Source: Holophagaceae bacterium (lineage in GTDB: Bacteria; Acidobacteriota; Holophagae; Holophagales; Holophagaceae). Taken from it: a DNA stretch of 64,000 nt. The stretch is taken from NCBI GenBank assembly GCA_013334395.1, contig JAAXXS010000001.1:1-64000 (forward strand). Reading direction: 5' to 3'. Positions 24,543 through 32,659 of the stretch are shown piece by piece. Made by a program: the position numbers and the translations under genes. The notes under the pieces were generated by a model that made no database searches, was not told where the DNA came from, and saw nothing but the letters and a program-made list of their open reading frames with translations. The stretch's first letter is position 1. Every line of letters starts with the position of its first letter.

Positions 24543-27023
24543 TTATTGGGTGCGGAAACCGACCTGGGTGAAGGCGAGGCGCGGGCTGGGCTGGAGTGCC
24601 AGCCCCGCTGCGGTGGACTCGGCGGGCACCAGCACCTGGGCCTCGATGCTGGAGAGCCAGGGCAGCTCTTCCACCAGATGAGTAAGGCGGCCCAGGGTCT
24701 CGGCCAGGCCGCAGTCGGGGCTGAGGTGCAGCCGCTGGATCACATCGGCGACATCGAGGTTGGTGAGCGGCGTGATGCGCAGGATGGAGCCCACGCCGGT
24801 GCGGCGGAAGCGCCAGATGGGCCCGAAGTCCGGGTCCGCCGAGAGGCCCAGGGTGATGGCGGTGGGCTTGGGCAGGGAGAGGCTGGGGGCGGCCTCGGCG
24901 ACGGCCACGCCGAAGCAGGCCAGGAGCTCCCGGGCCTGGGTGGCGTTGAGTACCCGAGGGGCCGAGCCCTCGGCGGCGCCCTCGAGCAGGTGCTCCACCC
25001 GGCGCCGGGCCTCACCGGCGTCCAGGTCGTCGTAGCTCAGGATCCGGCCCGGCGGCTGCATCCGGAAGTGGGCATAGTCCACGACCTTGGAGAGGGCCAG
25101 GGCGGCAGACTCGGGGAAGCGGTAGGAGGGGAAGGTCCGGTGCACGCCGCCGCCGTCGCCCAGGGCCCCGGCGGCCCCCACGGCCACGGCGCCGCTGACG
25201 CCCATGAGGGACAGCAGCGTGGGCTTGGCGATGCCGGTGGCGCGCTCGGCCCGCACGGCCGCGCGGCGGATGGCCCGGGCCACCAGGTTGGGGTCGCAGT
25301 CCCCGATGCAGGCGAAGGTGGCGATGAGGGCATCGACCTCAGGGTGCTCCAGGGCCGCCAGGCAGGCCCGCTCGTAGTGCTCGGCGGTGGCCATGGTGTG
25401 CAGGTCAACCACGCCGGGGCCGGAGAGCTGCATGCCGTTGGACTCGCAGGCGTCCGCGCAGATGGTGGCCACCCCGCCGGAGTTGCTCACCACCGCCACC
25501 CGGTTGCCCCGGGGCAGGGGCTGGTGGGACAGCAGCAGGGCGATGTCGAAGAGCTCTTCCAGGGTGTCCGCCCGGATCACGCCGGCCTGGTGGAACAAGG
25601 CCTCCACTTCCGCGTCGTCCCGGGGGCTGGCACCGATGTGGGCCTGGGCCATGCGGCGGCCCGCGTGGCTGCGGGCGCTCTTCACGCAGAGCACCGGCTT
25701 GCGGTGGGAGATGCGGCGGGCCAGGCGGGCGAAGCGGCGGGGGTTGCCGAAGGTCTCCAGGTAGAGCAGGGCCACGTCCGTGTCCGGGTCCTCTTCCCAG
25801 TATTGGAGGAGGTCATTGCCGGAGACGTCCGCCCGGTTGCCCGCGGAGACGAAGGTGGAGAAGCCCAGGCCGCGCTCGGCGGCGTATTTCAGGATCACCA
25901 CGCCCAGGGCGGCGGAGTGGCTGAAGAACCCGACGCGGCCCCGGGGGGGCATGGCCGAGGCGAGGCTGGCGTTGAGCTGCACGGCGGGATTGGTGTTCAG
26001 GAGGCCCAGGCAGTTGGGACCCACCAGCCGCGCCCCCCGGCTACGGGCCAGGTGCAGGAGGCGCTCCTGGCGCCGGGCGCCCTCGGGGCCAGACTCCGCG
26101 AAGCCCGCGGCCAGGGCCAGGAGGCCCCGGGCGCCCTTGTCGAGGGCGGCCTTGGCCATGGGGACCACCTTGGTGGCCGGGACAGCCAGGACCACCAGGT
26201 CCGGCGCCTCCGGCAGGGAGTCCAGGGAGGGATAGGCCCGCACGCCCTCGATGGCCCGGGCATGGGGGTTGACGGGATAGACCACGCCCTTGAAGTGGCC
26301 CTGGAGAATGTGGCGGAAGATGGCGTTGCCCACGGAGCCGGGATCCCGCGAGGCCCCCACCACGGCCACGGTCTCCGGGCGCAGCAGGGGCACCAGCGAG
26401 TTGGCGGCTGCCACACGCTCGCGGATTTCGGCCCGCTCCCGCTGGGCCTGCGGGGCGCTGAGGGGGAAGTGCACATGAATGATCCCGCCCTCCATGGCTC
26501 GGCGGGTCTCGAAGCCGGAGTCCCGGAAGACATTGCTCATCTTCTCGTTCTCGTAGAGCACATCCGCTTCGAAGCCCAGGTAGCCGGCTCCGGCCGCTAG
26601 GCCCGCCAGGCGCTCGAGGATCAGGCTGCTGATGCCCCGACCCTGGTGCTCGTCCGCGACCATGAAGCTGACCTCGGCGTTGGCGCCGCCTTCGCCGACG
26701 TAGTTGCCCAGGCCCAGGACCCGCTCCACCGCGCCCTCGCCTTCCACGGCCAAAAGGCAGGCCCGCAGGTGGGGATTTTCCACGCAGAGCTCTTCCACGA
26801 ACTTGCGTGCGATGCGGGAGATGCCCCCCATGAAGCGCATGGAGAGGGCTTCCTGGGAGAGGCCCCGGATGAACGTTTCGACCCGGTCCACGTCCTCGGG
26901 GGTGGCGATCCGAAGATAGATCCCCTGACCGTCTTTTAGGAGGACGAACTCCCGGTATCCGGCGCCGTCAGGAATGATGCTGAACAAAGGGGAGCCCCAT
27001 GAAATCGGTCGCGACGCGACCAC
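24543..27023 (-). CDS. GNAT acetyltransferase fused to a degenerate ADP-forming acyl-CoA synthetase (Pat/AcuA-like)
   Basis: The 826-residue protein has a GNAT domain first (about 25-170; acetyl-CoA loop near EHQGRGISSL), then a CoA-binding domain (VVGASRDPGSVGN, PVNPHA, GPNCLG), then flavodoxin-like domains of an NDP-forming synthetase (FFSHSAALG, AHIGAS). Next should come an ATP-grasp domain. It starts normally (LNATQARELLACFGVAV) but within about 15 residues jumps to the segment LGLSADPDFGPIWRF, so about 90 residues of the ATP-binding core are missing. Protein acetyltransferases of the Pat/YfiQ kind have the same parts in the opposite order and also cannot act as synthetases. With acuB and acuC downstream it probably supplies the AcuA activity. 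GTG 27023 has GGAAGG upstream; TTG 26987 is an alternative. Confidence 0.82.
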   Translation of the reverse strand: MVASRPISWGSPLFSIIPDGAGYREFVLLKDGQGIYLRIATPEDVDRVETFIRGLSQEALSMRFMGGISRIARKFVEELCVENPHLRACLLAVEGEGAVERVLGLGNYVGEGGANAEVSFMVADEHQGRGISSLILERLAGLAAGAGYLGFEADVLYENEKMSNVFRDSGFETRRAMEGGIIHVHFPLSAPQAQRERAEIRERVAAANSLVPLLRPETVAVVGASRDPGSVGNAIFRHILQGHFKGVVYPVNPHARAIEGVRAYPSLDSLPEAPDLVVLAVPATKVVPMAKAALDKGARGLLALAAGFAESGPEGARRQERLLHLARSRGARLVGPNCLGLLNTNPAVQLNASLASAMPPRGRVGFFSHSAALGVVILKYAAERGLGFSTFVSAGNRADVSGNDLLQYWEEDPDTDVALLYLETFGNPRRFARLARRISHRKPVLCVKSARSHAGRRMAQAHIGASPRDDAEVEALFHQAGVIRADTLEELFDIALLLSHQPLPRGNRVAVVSNSGGVATICADACESNGMQLSGPGVVDLHTMATAEHYERACLAALEHPEVDALIATFACIGDCDPNLVARAIRRAAVRAERATGIAKPTLLSLMGVSGAVAVGAAGALGDGGGVHRTFPSYRFPESAALALSKVVDYAHFRMQPPGRILSYDDLDAGEARRRVEHLLEGAAEGSAPRVLNATQARELLACFGVAVAEAAPSLSLPKPTAITLGLSADPDFGPIWRFRRTGVGSILRITPLTNLDVADVIQRLHLSPDCGLAETLGRLTHLVEELPWLSSIEAQVLVPAESTAAGLALQPSPRLAFTQVGFRTQ
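27007..27021. repeat. 15-base palindrome over the start of the GNAT-fusion gene
   Basis: GGTCGCG and CGCGACC flank a single A, a perfect 7+1+7 inverted repeat covering codons 1-6 of the GNAT-fusion gene. It lies in the divergent region shared with the acyl-CoA ligase gene. It may be an operator for both genes or a hairpin limiting translation. Confidence 0.5.
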
Positions 27024-27092
27024 CCTATCACGCCTTCCAGTCGACTGTTCTCATTCAGGGTGCTTTCTTATCCATAGTGTCATCTTTCGTTC

Positions 27093-27121
27093 TAGACGGT
27101 GGCACCTCCTCGTCATAAATT
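27093..27121 (+). promoter_or_regulatory. Candidate promoter for the acyl-CoA ligase gene
   Basis: TAGACG (27093-27098) and TAAATT (27116-27121) are 17 bases apart, and the ligase ATG lies about 30 bases downstream. Each box has four or five matches to the sigma-70 consensus. The region is less GC-rich than the flanking genes. Confidence 0.3.
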
Positions 27122-27151
27122 GGATGAATCACCCCTTTCCAGGAGAGCTGT

Positions 27152-28828
27152 ATGAACGAACGAGAGGCCTTTCTCAGTGCCCGGCAGTTCATGTTCGACA
27201 ACAGCGGGGACCGCGTCGCGGCCTGCAAGGGGTTCAAGTGGCCCGTGCTGGAGAACTTCAACTGGGCCCTGGATCACTTCGATGTGATGGCGGCCGGAAA
27301 CGAGAAGCCCGCGCTCTGGATCGTGGAGGAGGGCGGCAGCGAGACCAAGGTCTCCTTCCAGGAGATGAGCCAGCGCAGCAACCAGGTGGCGAACGCCCTC
27401 CGCGGCCTGGGCGTCAAGCGCGGCGACGGCGTGCTCATCATGCTGGACAACGTGCGCCCCCTCTGGGAGGTGCTGCTGGCCTGCATCAAGCTCGGTGCCG
27501 TGATGGTGCCCTCCACGCTGCTTCTGAGCCCGGCGGACCTGACCGACCGTCTCGAGCGCGGCGGCATCCGCCATCTGGTGGTGGACTCTGCCCAGACCGC
27601 CAAGTTCGACGGCATGGACGCCTCCCTCACGCGCATCTGCGTGGGCGATGCCGTTCCGGGCTGGCATGACGTGTCCACCCTGTACAGCGGCTCCACCACC
27701 TACGTGCCGGATGCCGTCACCAAGGCCACGGATCCCCTGCTGCTCTACTTCACCAGCGGCACCACCGCCAAGCCCAAGCTGGTGCTGCACACCCACCAGT
27801 CCTACCCCGTGGGCCATCTATCCACCATGTTCTGGGTGGGATTGCGCGAAGGCGACATCCACTTCAACATCAGCTCCCCGGGCTGGGCCAAGCACGCCTG
27901 GAGCAACTTCTTCGCCCCGTGGATTGCCGGCGCCTGCATCTTCATCTACCGGTCCACCCGGTTCAGCGCCGCAGCCGCCCTCAAGGTGATCGCCGACAAG
28001 GGCGTCACCAACCTGTGCGCCCCGCCCACGGTGTGGCGCCTGTTCATCCAGGAGGACCTGGCCGCCTACAAGGTGAAGCTGCGCGGCGTCATCGGCGCCG
28101 GCGAGCCCCTCAACCCCGAGGTCATCAGCCAGGTGGAGAAGGCCTGGGGCCTCACCATCCGCGACGGCTTCGGCCAGACCGAGACCACCTGCGTGGTGGG
28201 CAACTCCCCCGGGGTTCCCGTGAAGCCGGGCTCCATGGGCCTGCCCATGCCGGGCTACGACGTGGTCTTGCTGGATCTGGACGGCAAGGAGACGGACGAG
28301 GGCGAGATCGCCCTTCGTCTCAATCCGCGCCCCCTGGGCCTCATGGAAGGCTACAAGGACGATCCCTCCAAGATGGAGAAGGCCCTCAAGGAGGGCTACT
28401 ACCGCACCGGCGACGTGGCCACCCGCGACGCCGAGGGCTACCTCTTCTTCGTGGGCCGCGCGGACGACGTGTTCAAGAGCAGCGACTACCGCATCAGCCC
28501 CTTCGAGCTGGAGTCCTTCCTCATCGAGCACGACTTCGTGGCCGAGGCCGCCGTGGTGCCGAGCCCCGATCCCGTGAAGCTGGCCGTGCCCAAGGCCTAC
28601 GTCATCCTCCGCGCGGGCGTCGAGCCCAGCCGCGAGACCGCCCTGGCCCTGTTCAAGTTCATCCGGGAGCGACTCAGCGCCTACAAGCGCATCCGCATCA
28701 TTGAGTTCAGCGAGCTGCCCAAGACCATCTCCGGGAAGATCCGACGGGTGGAGCTCCGCAAGCGTGCCGCCGACCAGGGCGCCTCGGCCACCGAGTGGCG
28801 CGAGGACCAGTTCCCTGAGCTGAAGTAG
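27152..28828 (+). CDS. AMP-forming acyl-CoA synthetase (medium-chain/branched acyl or aryl ligase type)
   Basis: The 558-residue ANL-superfamily ligase activates a carboxylic acid to acyl-AMP and then acyl-CoA. Motifs: P-loop YFTSGTTAKPK, GWAKHAWSNFFAPW, DGFGQTETT, YRTGDVATRD and hinge GRADDVFKS, then the C-terminal catalytic Lys in LPKTISGKIRR. The GWAK...W segment resembles medium-chain ligases such as ACSM and archaeal methylbutyryl-CoA synthetase more than acetyl-CoA synthetase. The PKTxSGK lysine is the known site of regulatory acetylation, and the divergent neighbours are an acu-type acetylation set. AGGAGAG precedes the ATG. An acyl-CoA dehydrogenase follows after 51 bases. The substrate is unproven; branched or aromatic acids are both possible. 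Confidence 0.88.
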   Translation: MNEREAFLSARQFMFDNSGDRVAACKGFKWPVLENFNWALDHFDVMAAGNEKPALWIVEEGGSETKVSFQEMSQRSNQVANALRGLGVKRGDGVLIMLDNVRPLWEVLLACIKLGAVMVPSTLLLSPADLTDRLERGGIRHLVVDSAQTAKFDGMDASLTRICVGDAVPGWHDVSTLYSGSTTYVPDAVTKATDPLLLYFTSGTTAKPKLVLHTHQSYPVGHLSTMFWVGLREGDIHFNISSPGWAKHAWSNFFAPWIAGACIFIYRSTRFSAAAALKVIADKGVTNLCAPPTVWRLFIQEDLAAYKVKLRGVIGAGEPLNPEVISQVEKAWGLTIRDGFGQTETTCVVGNSPGVPVKPGSMGLPMPGYDVVLLDLDGKETDEGEIALRLNPRPLGLMEGYKDDPSKMEKALKEGYYRTGDVATRDAEGYLFFVGRADDVFKSSDYRISPFELESFLIEHDFVAEAAVVPSPDPVKLAVPKAYVILRAGVEPSRETALALFKFIRERLSAYKRIRIIEFSELPKTISGKIRRVELRKRAADQGASATEWREDQFPELK

Positions 28829-28879
28829 CCCCCTCTCAGACCCCAGAGTCCCTTCACACCACCCCCAGCCGGAGGTCCC

Positions 28880-30706
28880 ATGCTCTTCCTCGACGACCAT
28901 CGTGATATCCACTTCAACCTCCTCGAGTGGCTGGACCTGGATGCGGTTCTGAAAGGCGAGCCCTACCAGGAAGTGGACCGGGAACAGCTGGGCATGGTGC
29001 TGGACGAGGCCCTGAAGGTCTCGAAGGGCAGCGTGGCAGCCTGCAACGAGGTGGGCGACCGCGTCGGTGCGAAGTTCGCAAACGGCAAGGTGGAGCTGCC
29101 CGAGGGTTTCGCCGAGGCCTTCGAGGACCTGGCCTCCGGCGGCTGGATCAGCGCCACCATGAACCCCGAGTTTGGCGGCATGGGCCTGCCCGAGGTCGTG
29201 GGCACGGGCATCAGCGAATACCTCATGGGGGCCAACACGGCCCTGGCCCTCAAGACCATGCTCACCCGCGGCTCGGCCCACCTCATCGAGACCTTTGGCA
29301 GCGATGACCTCAAGGCCACCTACGTCGAGAAGATGTACAGCGGCGAGTGGTGCGGCACCATGTGCCTCACCGAAGCCGGCGCCGGCAGCGACCTGGGCGC
29401 ACTCACCACCAAGGCCACCAAGCAGGCCGATGGCACCTACCTGGTCACCGGCGAGAAGATCTTCATCACCAGCGGCGACCACGAGTTGGTGCCGAACATC
29501 ATCCACGCGGTGCTGGCCCGCACGCCGGACGCCCCGGCGGGGCCGAAGGGCCTCAGCCTCTTCGTGGTGCCCAAGTTCCGGGTCAACGCCGATGGCAGCC
29601 TCGGCGCGCGCAACGATGTCACCTGCGCGGGCATCGAGCACAAGCTGGGCATCCACGGCTCGCCCACCTGCACCCTGGTGTTCGGCATGGACAACGCCTG
29701 TCAGGGCTTCCTCTTGGGCCAGGAAGGGCATGGGCTGGTCTACATGTTCCAGATGATGAACGCCGCGCGCTACGAGGTCGGCGTCCAGGGCCTGGGCAAC
29801 GCCTCCGCCGCCCACCAGGCCGCCATCGCCTTCGCCAAGGAGCGGCTGCAGGGCCGCGCGGGCAGGGGGGTCGGCCAGTCGCCCATCATCCAGCACCCGG
29901 ATGTCCGGCGCATGCTGCTCATGCAGTCCTCCTACGTGCAGGCCATGCGGGCCCTCGTGTCCTACACCGCCTGGTGCATGGACATGGCCCATGTCTCCGC
30001 CGGTGACGACAAGAACCGCTGGCAGGGGCTCGTCGAGCTGTTCACCCCCATCTGCAAGGCCTGGTGCTCGGACTGGGGCTTCCGGGTGACCGAATGGGCG
30101 CTGCAGACCTACGGCGGCTACGGCTACACCATGGAGTATCCGGCCGAGCAGTACCTGCGGGACTGCAAGATCGCCTCGATCTACGAAGGCACCAACGGCA
30201 TCCAGGCCCTGGATTTGGTGGGCCGCAAGTTCCGCATGCAGGACGGCCGGCCCATGCAGGACCTGCTCCATTTGGTCGGCGCCACGGTCCAGTCCCTGGC
30301 CGCGGATCCGGTCCTGGGCCCCTCGGCCCAGCAGCTGGGTTCGGCCCTGAAGACCCTCACCGCGGTGCTCCAGGAGGTCCCCGCCAAGCCCAATGGCGGC
30401 CAGTTGACGGTGCTCAACGCCGTGCCGGTGCTCGACATGCTGGGCCACGTGGTGTCCGGCCACCTGCTCCTCCAGCAGGCGACCCTGGCCCTCAAGAAGG
30501 GCGAGGAACTGCAGCGGGCCCGGGGCGTGGACCCCGCCGACCGTGGTGCCGTCCAGGCCCTGCTCCAGGACAGCCCCGAGGCCGCCTTCTACCACAACAA
30601 GGTGCAGGCCACGATCCACTTCGCCCACCGCGGCCTGCCCCTGGTGGCGGCCCTGGCCGTGGCCCTGCAGGCGGGCGAGATCGCGCCCATCGAGGCGGTC
30701 TTCTAG
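28880..30706 (+). CDS. Acyl-CoA dehydrogenase (DmdC-like long form)
   Basis: The 608-residue flavoprotein is of the long class, with a C-terminal extra domain. It shows the FAD/substrate motif CLTEAGAGSDLG near residue 160, a second ITSGDHELV segment, and the catalytic Glu in IYEGTNGIQALDLVGRK. After about residue 450 comes the helical extension typical of AcdH/DmdC relatives. GGAGG stands four bases before the ATG. It follows the acyl-CoA ligase by 51 bases, so ligation and first oxidation of the same acid are probably coupled; electrons would pass to an ETF not present here. The closest substrate class is uncertain. Confidence 0.9.
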   Translation: MLFLDDHRDIHFNLLEWLDLDAVLKGEPYQEVDREQLGMVLDEALKVSKGSVAACNEVGDRVGAKFANGKVELPEGFAEAFEDLASGGWISATMNPEFGGMGLPEVVGTGISEYLMGANTALALKTMLTRGSAHLIETFGSDDLKATYVEKMYSGEWCGTMCLTEAGAGSDLGALTTKATKQADGTYLVTGEKIFITSGDHELVPNIIHAVLARTPDAPAGPKGLSLFVVPKFRVNADGSLGARNDVTCAGIEHKLGIHGSPTCTLVFGMDNACQGFLLGQEGHGLVYMFQMMNAARYEVGVQGLGNASAAHQAAIAFAKERLQGRAGRGVGQSPIIQHPDVRRMLLMQSSYVQAMRALVSYTAWCMDMAHVSAGDDKNRWQGLVELFTPICKAWCSDWGFRVTEWALQTYGGYGYTMEYPAEQYLRDCKIASIYEGTNGIQALDLVGRKFRMQDGRPMQDLLHLVGATVQSLAADPVLGPSAQQLGSALKTLTAVLQEVPAKPNGGQLTVLNAVPVLDMLGHVVSGHLLLQQATLALKKGEELQRARGVDPADRGAVQALLQDSPEAAFYHNKVQATIHFAHRGLPLVAALAVALQAGEIAPIEAVF

Positions 30707-30754
30707 GCCAGCGATCCGCCCCAGGGAGGTTCACACCGCCAACCGGCCAGGGCA

Positions 30755-30840
30755 GGCCGAGGCAATCCTCTTCTCCAAGTGGGCTTCCGGGTATGAAAAA
30801 ACGCCTGTTCGAGGCGCGCCGAAGTCGGATTGCCTGGGCC
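30755..30840. repeat. Long inverted repeat enclosing a terminator hairpin
   Basis: The arms GGCCGAGGCAATCC (30755-30768) and GGATTGCCTGGGCC (30827-30840) pair at 13 of 14 positions. Inside is a second weaker stem, GGCTTC (30782-30787) with GAAGTC (30821-30826), and at the centre the hairpin at 30802-30816. The nesting suggests RNA structure or alternative folding around the terminator. Confidence 0.55.
30796..30816 (-). terminator. Orphan minus-strand intrinsic terminator
   Basis: Read on the minus strand, CGCCT-CGAAC-AGGCG forms a five-pair stem followed by six T residues (plus-strand A-run 30796-30801). Both flanking genes are on the plus strand, so no annotated gene uses it. Confidence 0.55.
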
Positions 30841-31117
30841 GAGCCAATTCCTTTACATGAAGCCCCTTGTCCGGGAGTAGGCGGCCTCTGGTGAAGGAGG
30901 TGTCCTTATACCCCATTCATGTCAAAAAAGAAGGTTCTTCCTCTCGGCGTCCAGCGGGTCAGATGAATCGTCATCACGCGGGTATTTGCCTAGTCGAAGC
31001 ATCGTAAAAACTAGCCATGGACCAACCAACCCGCTAGTCGGTTTTACCTCTGGGCGATACGCCCTAACGCTATTGTTCCCAAAAATTCACATAATTGTAG
31101 ATACGTCGATGTGCCGA

Positions 31118-31147
31118 TTGTCACATCCTGGGGAACTTTCCTAGGAT
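31118..31147 (+). promoter_or_regulatory. Candidate porin promoter
   Basis: TTGTCA (31118-31123) and TAGGAT (31142-31147) are 18 bases apart in an AT-richer patch, about 140 bases before the porin ATG. The -35 box matches five of six consensus positions. Confidence 0.35.
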
Positions 31148-31283
31148 TTTGATGGACTCGCTCTCGGGGCGCGCTTAGCTTGAATCGAGCCATTTACCCG
31201 CCAGGGCCTGACTCTGCGCTCTTCAGAGCTTTGGCGGACCCCCTGCCGCACTTCCCCCCACCCTCCCTTTTAGGAGAAAGAAC

Positions 31284-32519
31284 ATGAAGATCTCTCGCCT
31301 CGCTGGTGTCGCCGCGCTGCTCGCAGCCGGGATCGCCCAGGCCCAGGACGTCAAGGTCAACGCTCTGATCGAGCTCTGGTATACCCAAATGGCGGATAAC
31401 AACCTGCGGCTTGACTCTGCTGTCAAGCCTGGTGGGGCCTCTGCCTATTACGACGGTATGAGTTCGGGCCGCTTCGCCGAGAATGGCTTCACGGTTAAGC
31501 GCTCGGAAGTCTACCTCAGCCAGACGATCTCGGATTCCATCAGCTGGAACCTGATGTTCGATCCGAACAACAGCACCTCCTCGGTTGGCAACAACGTCCT
31601 GCATGACGCGGTCATCACCTGGAACCTCGGCAAGGGCTTCGTCCTCAAGGCTGGCCAGTTCAAGATGCCCACCAGCTATGAAGCCACCATTGTGTCCGCC
31701 AAGGATCTCTACTTCTTCGACCGCAACCAGCTCAACCGCGTCTTCGGCGACAAGCGCGACCGCGGTGCGTGGCTAAGCTATGCCTACGGCAATGCCAAGG
31801 GCTTGAATGGCAAGCTGAGCGTCGCGATCTCCAACGGCAGCACCGATGACGGCAGCGGCGGCAAGACGGCCGTTGACGCCAACTCCCAGAAGGACTTCAC
31901 CGTCCGCTACGAGGGTGGATTCGGCAGTGCGCACAAGTTCGGTGCCTACTACCGTGAGGGCGTCACGAACCTTAAGAATTCAACCTTTGTCACCCCCACC
32001 ACCATACCGGCGGGCACGACTGCGCAGCAGATCAAGGACAACAAGGACAAGACCACCCTCCAGGGGCTCTTCTATGCCTATGACACGGCGAAGCTGCACT
32101 TCGACTTCGAATATGCGACGGGCCTGCTGGGACGCCGCTACCCCAGCCTCTTCGCAGCCACCACGGCCGCCATGTCCCGAGAGCACCTCGACCAGAAGTT
32201 CGCTGGCTATAGCGGTACCCTGATCTACAAGATGGGTCAGCACCAGGTGGCGCTGCGCTATGACTCCCTGCACTACAACTCTGGGAACAACTGGTACTCC
32301 GCCGCCAACCCCTACAAGCTCACCACGGGCGACTACACACCTAAGTACACGGAGACCACGGTGGGCTACAACTACCTCTTCGTCCCCGGCAAGTACAGCG
32401 TCGCGAAGCTGAAGCTGGACTACATCATGCGCAGCAAGAACTTCCTGTCCCCCCGCGCTGGCCAGACCGGCGAGCAGGGCGGCAACAGCTTCGTCGCCTC
32501 CCTCGGCATCGGCTTCTGA
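31284..32519 (+). CDS. Outer-membrane porin, phosphate-selective porin O/P-like
   Basis: The 411-residue product starts with a signal peptide (MKISRLAGVAALLAAG...AQA, cleaved before QDVKV). The remainder is a beta-barrel sequence of alternating polar and hydrophobic residues and ends in Phe (SLGIGF), the usual signal for barrel assembly. The early segments NGFTVKRSEVYLSQTI and KGFVLKAGQFKMPTSYE match the OprP/OprO group. Despite the family name the substrate need not be phosphate; its place before the liv operon suggests it could admit small organic acids or amino acids. A strong terminator follows. AGGAGAAAG precedes the ATG. Confidence 0.85.
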   Translation: MKISRLAGVAALLAAGIAQAQDVKVNALIELWYTQMADNNLRLDSAVKPGGASAYYDGMSSGRFAENGFTVKRSEVYLSQTISDSISWNLMFDPNNSTSSVGNNVLHDAVITWNLGKGFVLKAGQFKMPTSYEATIVSAKDLYFFDRNQLNRVFGDKRDRGAWLSYAYGNAKGLNGKLSVAISNGSTDDGSGGKTAVDANSQKDFTVRYEGGFGSAHKFGAYYREGVTNLKNSTFVTPTTIPAGTTAQQIKDNKDKTTLQGLFYAYDTAKLHFDFEYATGLLGRRYPSLFAATTAAMSREHLDQKFAGYSGTLIYKMGQHQVALRYDSLHYNSGNNWYSAANPYKLTTGDYTPKYTETTVGYNYLFVPGKYSVAKLKLDYIMRSKNFLSPRAGQTGEQGGNSFVASLGIGF

Positions 32520-32554
32520 TTCAAGGTCAGATCACAGCTCTTTCTGTCACAACT

Positions 32555-32598
32555 CCACGGGACTGCTGAGAAAACCTCAGTAGTCCCGTGGTTTTTTT
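32555..32598 (+). terminator. Strong intrinsic terminator after the porin gene
   Basis: A 16-base stem, CCACGGGACTGCTGAG (32555-32570) against CTCAGTAGTCCCGTGG (32576-32591) with one G-U pair, closes a five-base loop and is followed by seven T residues. It separates the porin from the liv operon. Confidence 0.92.
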
Positions 32599-32659
32599 AC
32601 TCGGATTCCGGCTAGAATCACTTAAGCCACCCCACCATCTCATTTCAATCGGAGCAGAC

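Larger units (their letters stand above)
30707..31283. other. 577-base intergenic region with a minus-strand terminator and nested inverted repeats
   Basis: The region between the dehydrogenase and the porin contains an intrinsic terminator pointing leftward (30796-30816), a 14-base inverted repeat around it (30755-30840), a lower-GC stretch (about 30900-31160) and a candidate plus-strand promoter for the porin (31118-31147). No convincing coding frame is visible; a 61-codon minus-strand frame (30731-30916) shows no domain. A minus-strand small RNA ending near 30796 is possible. Confidence 0.55.

Noticed and set aside
30731-30916. 61-codon minus-strand frame in the gap before the porin
   Set aside because: It runs through the terminator hairpin and has no motif, so an RNA explanation is more plausible.
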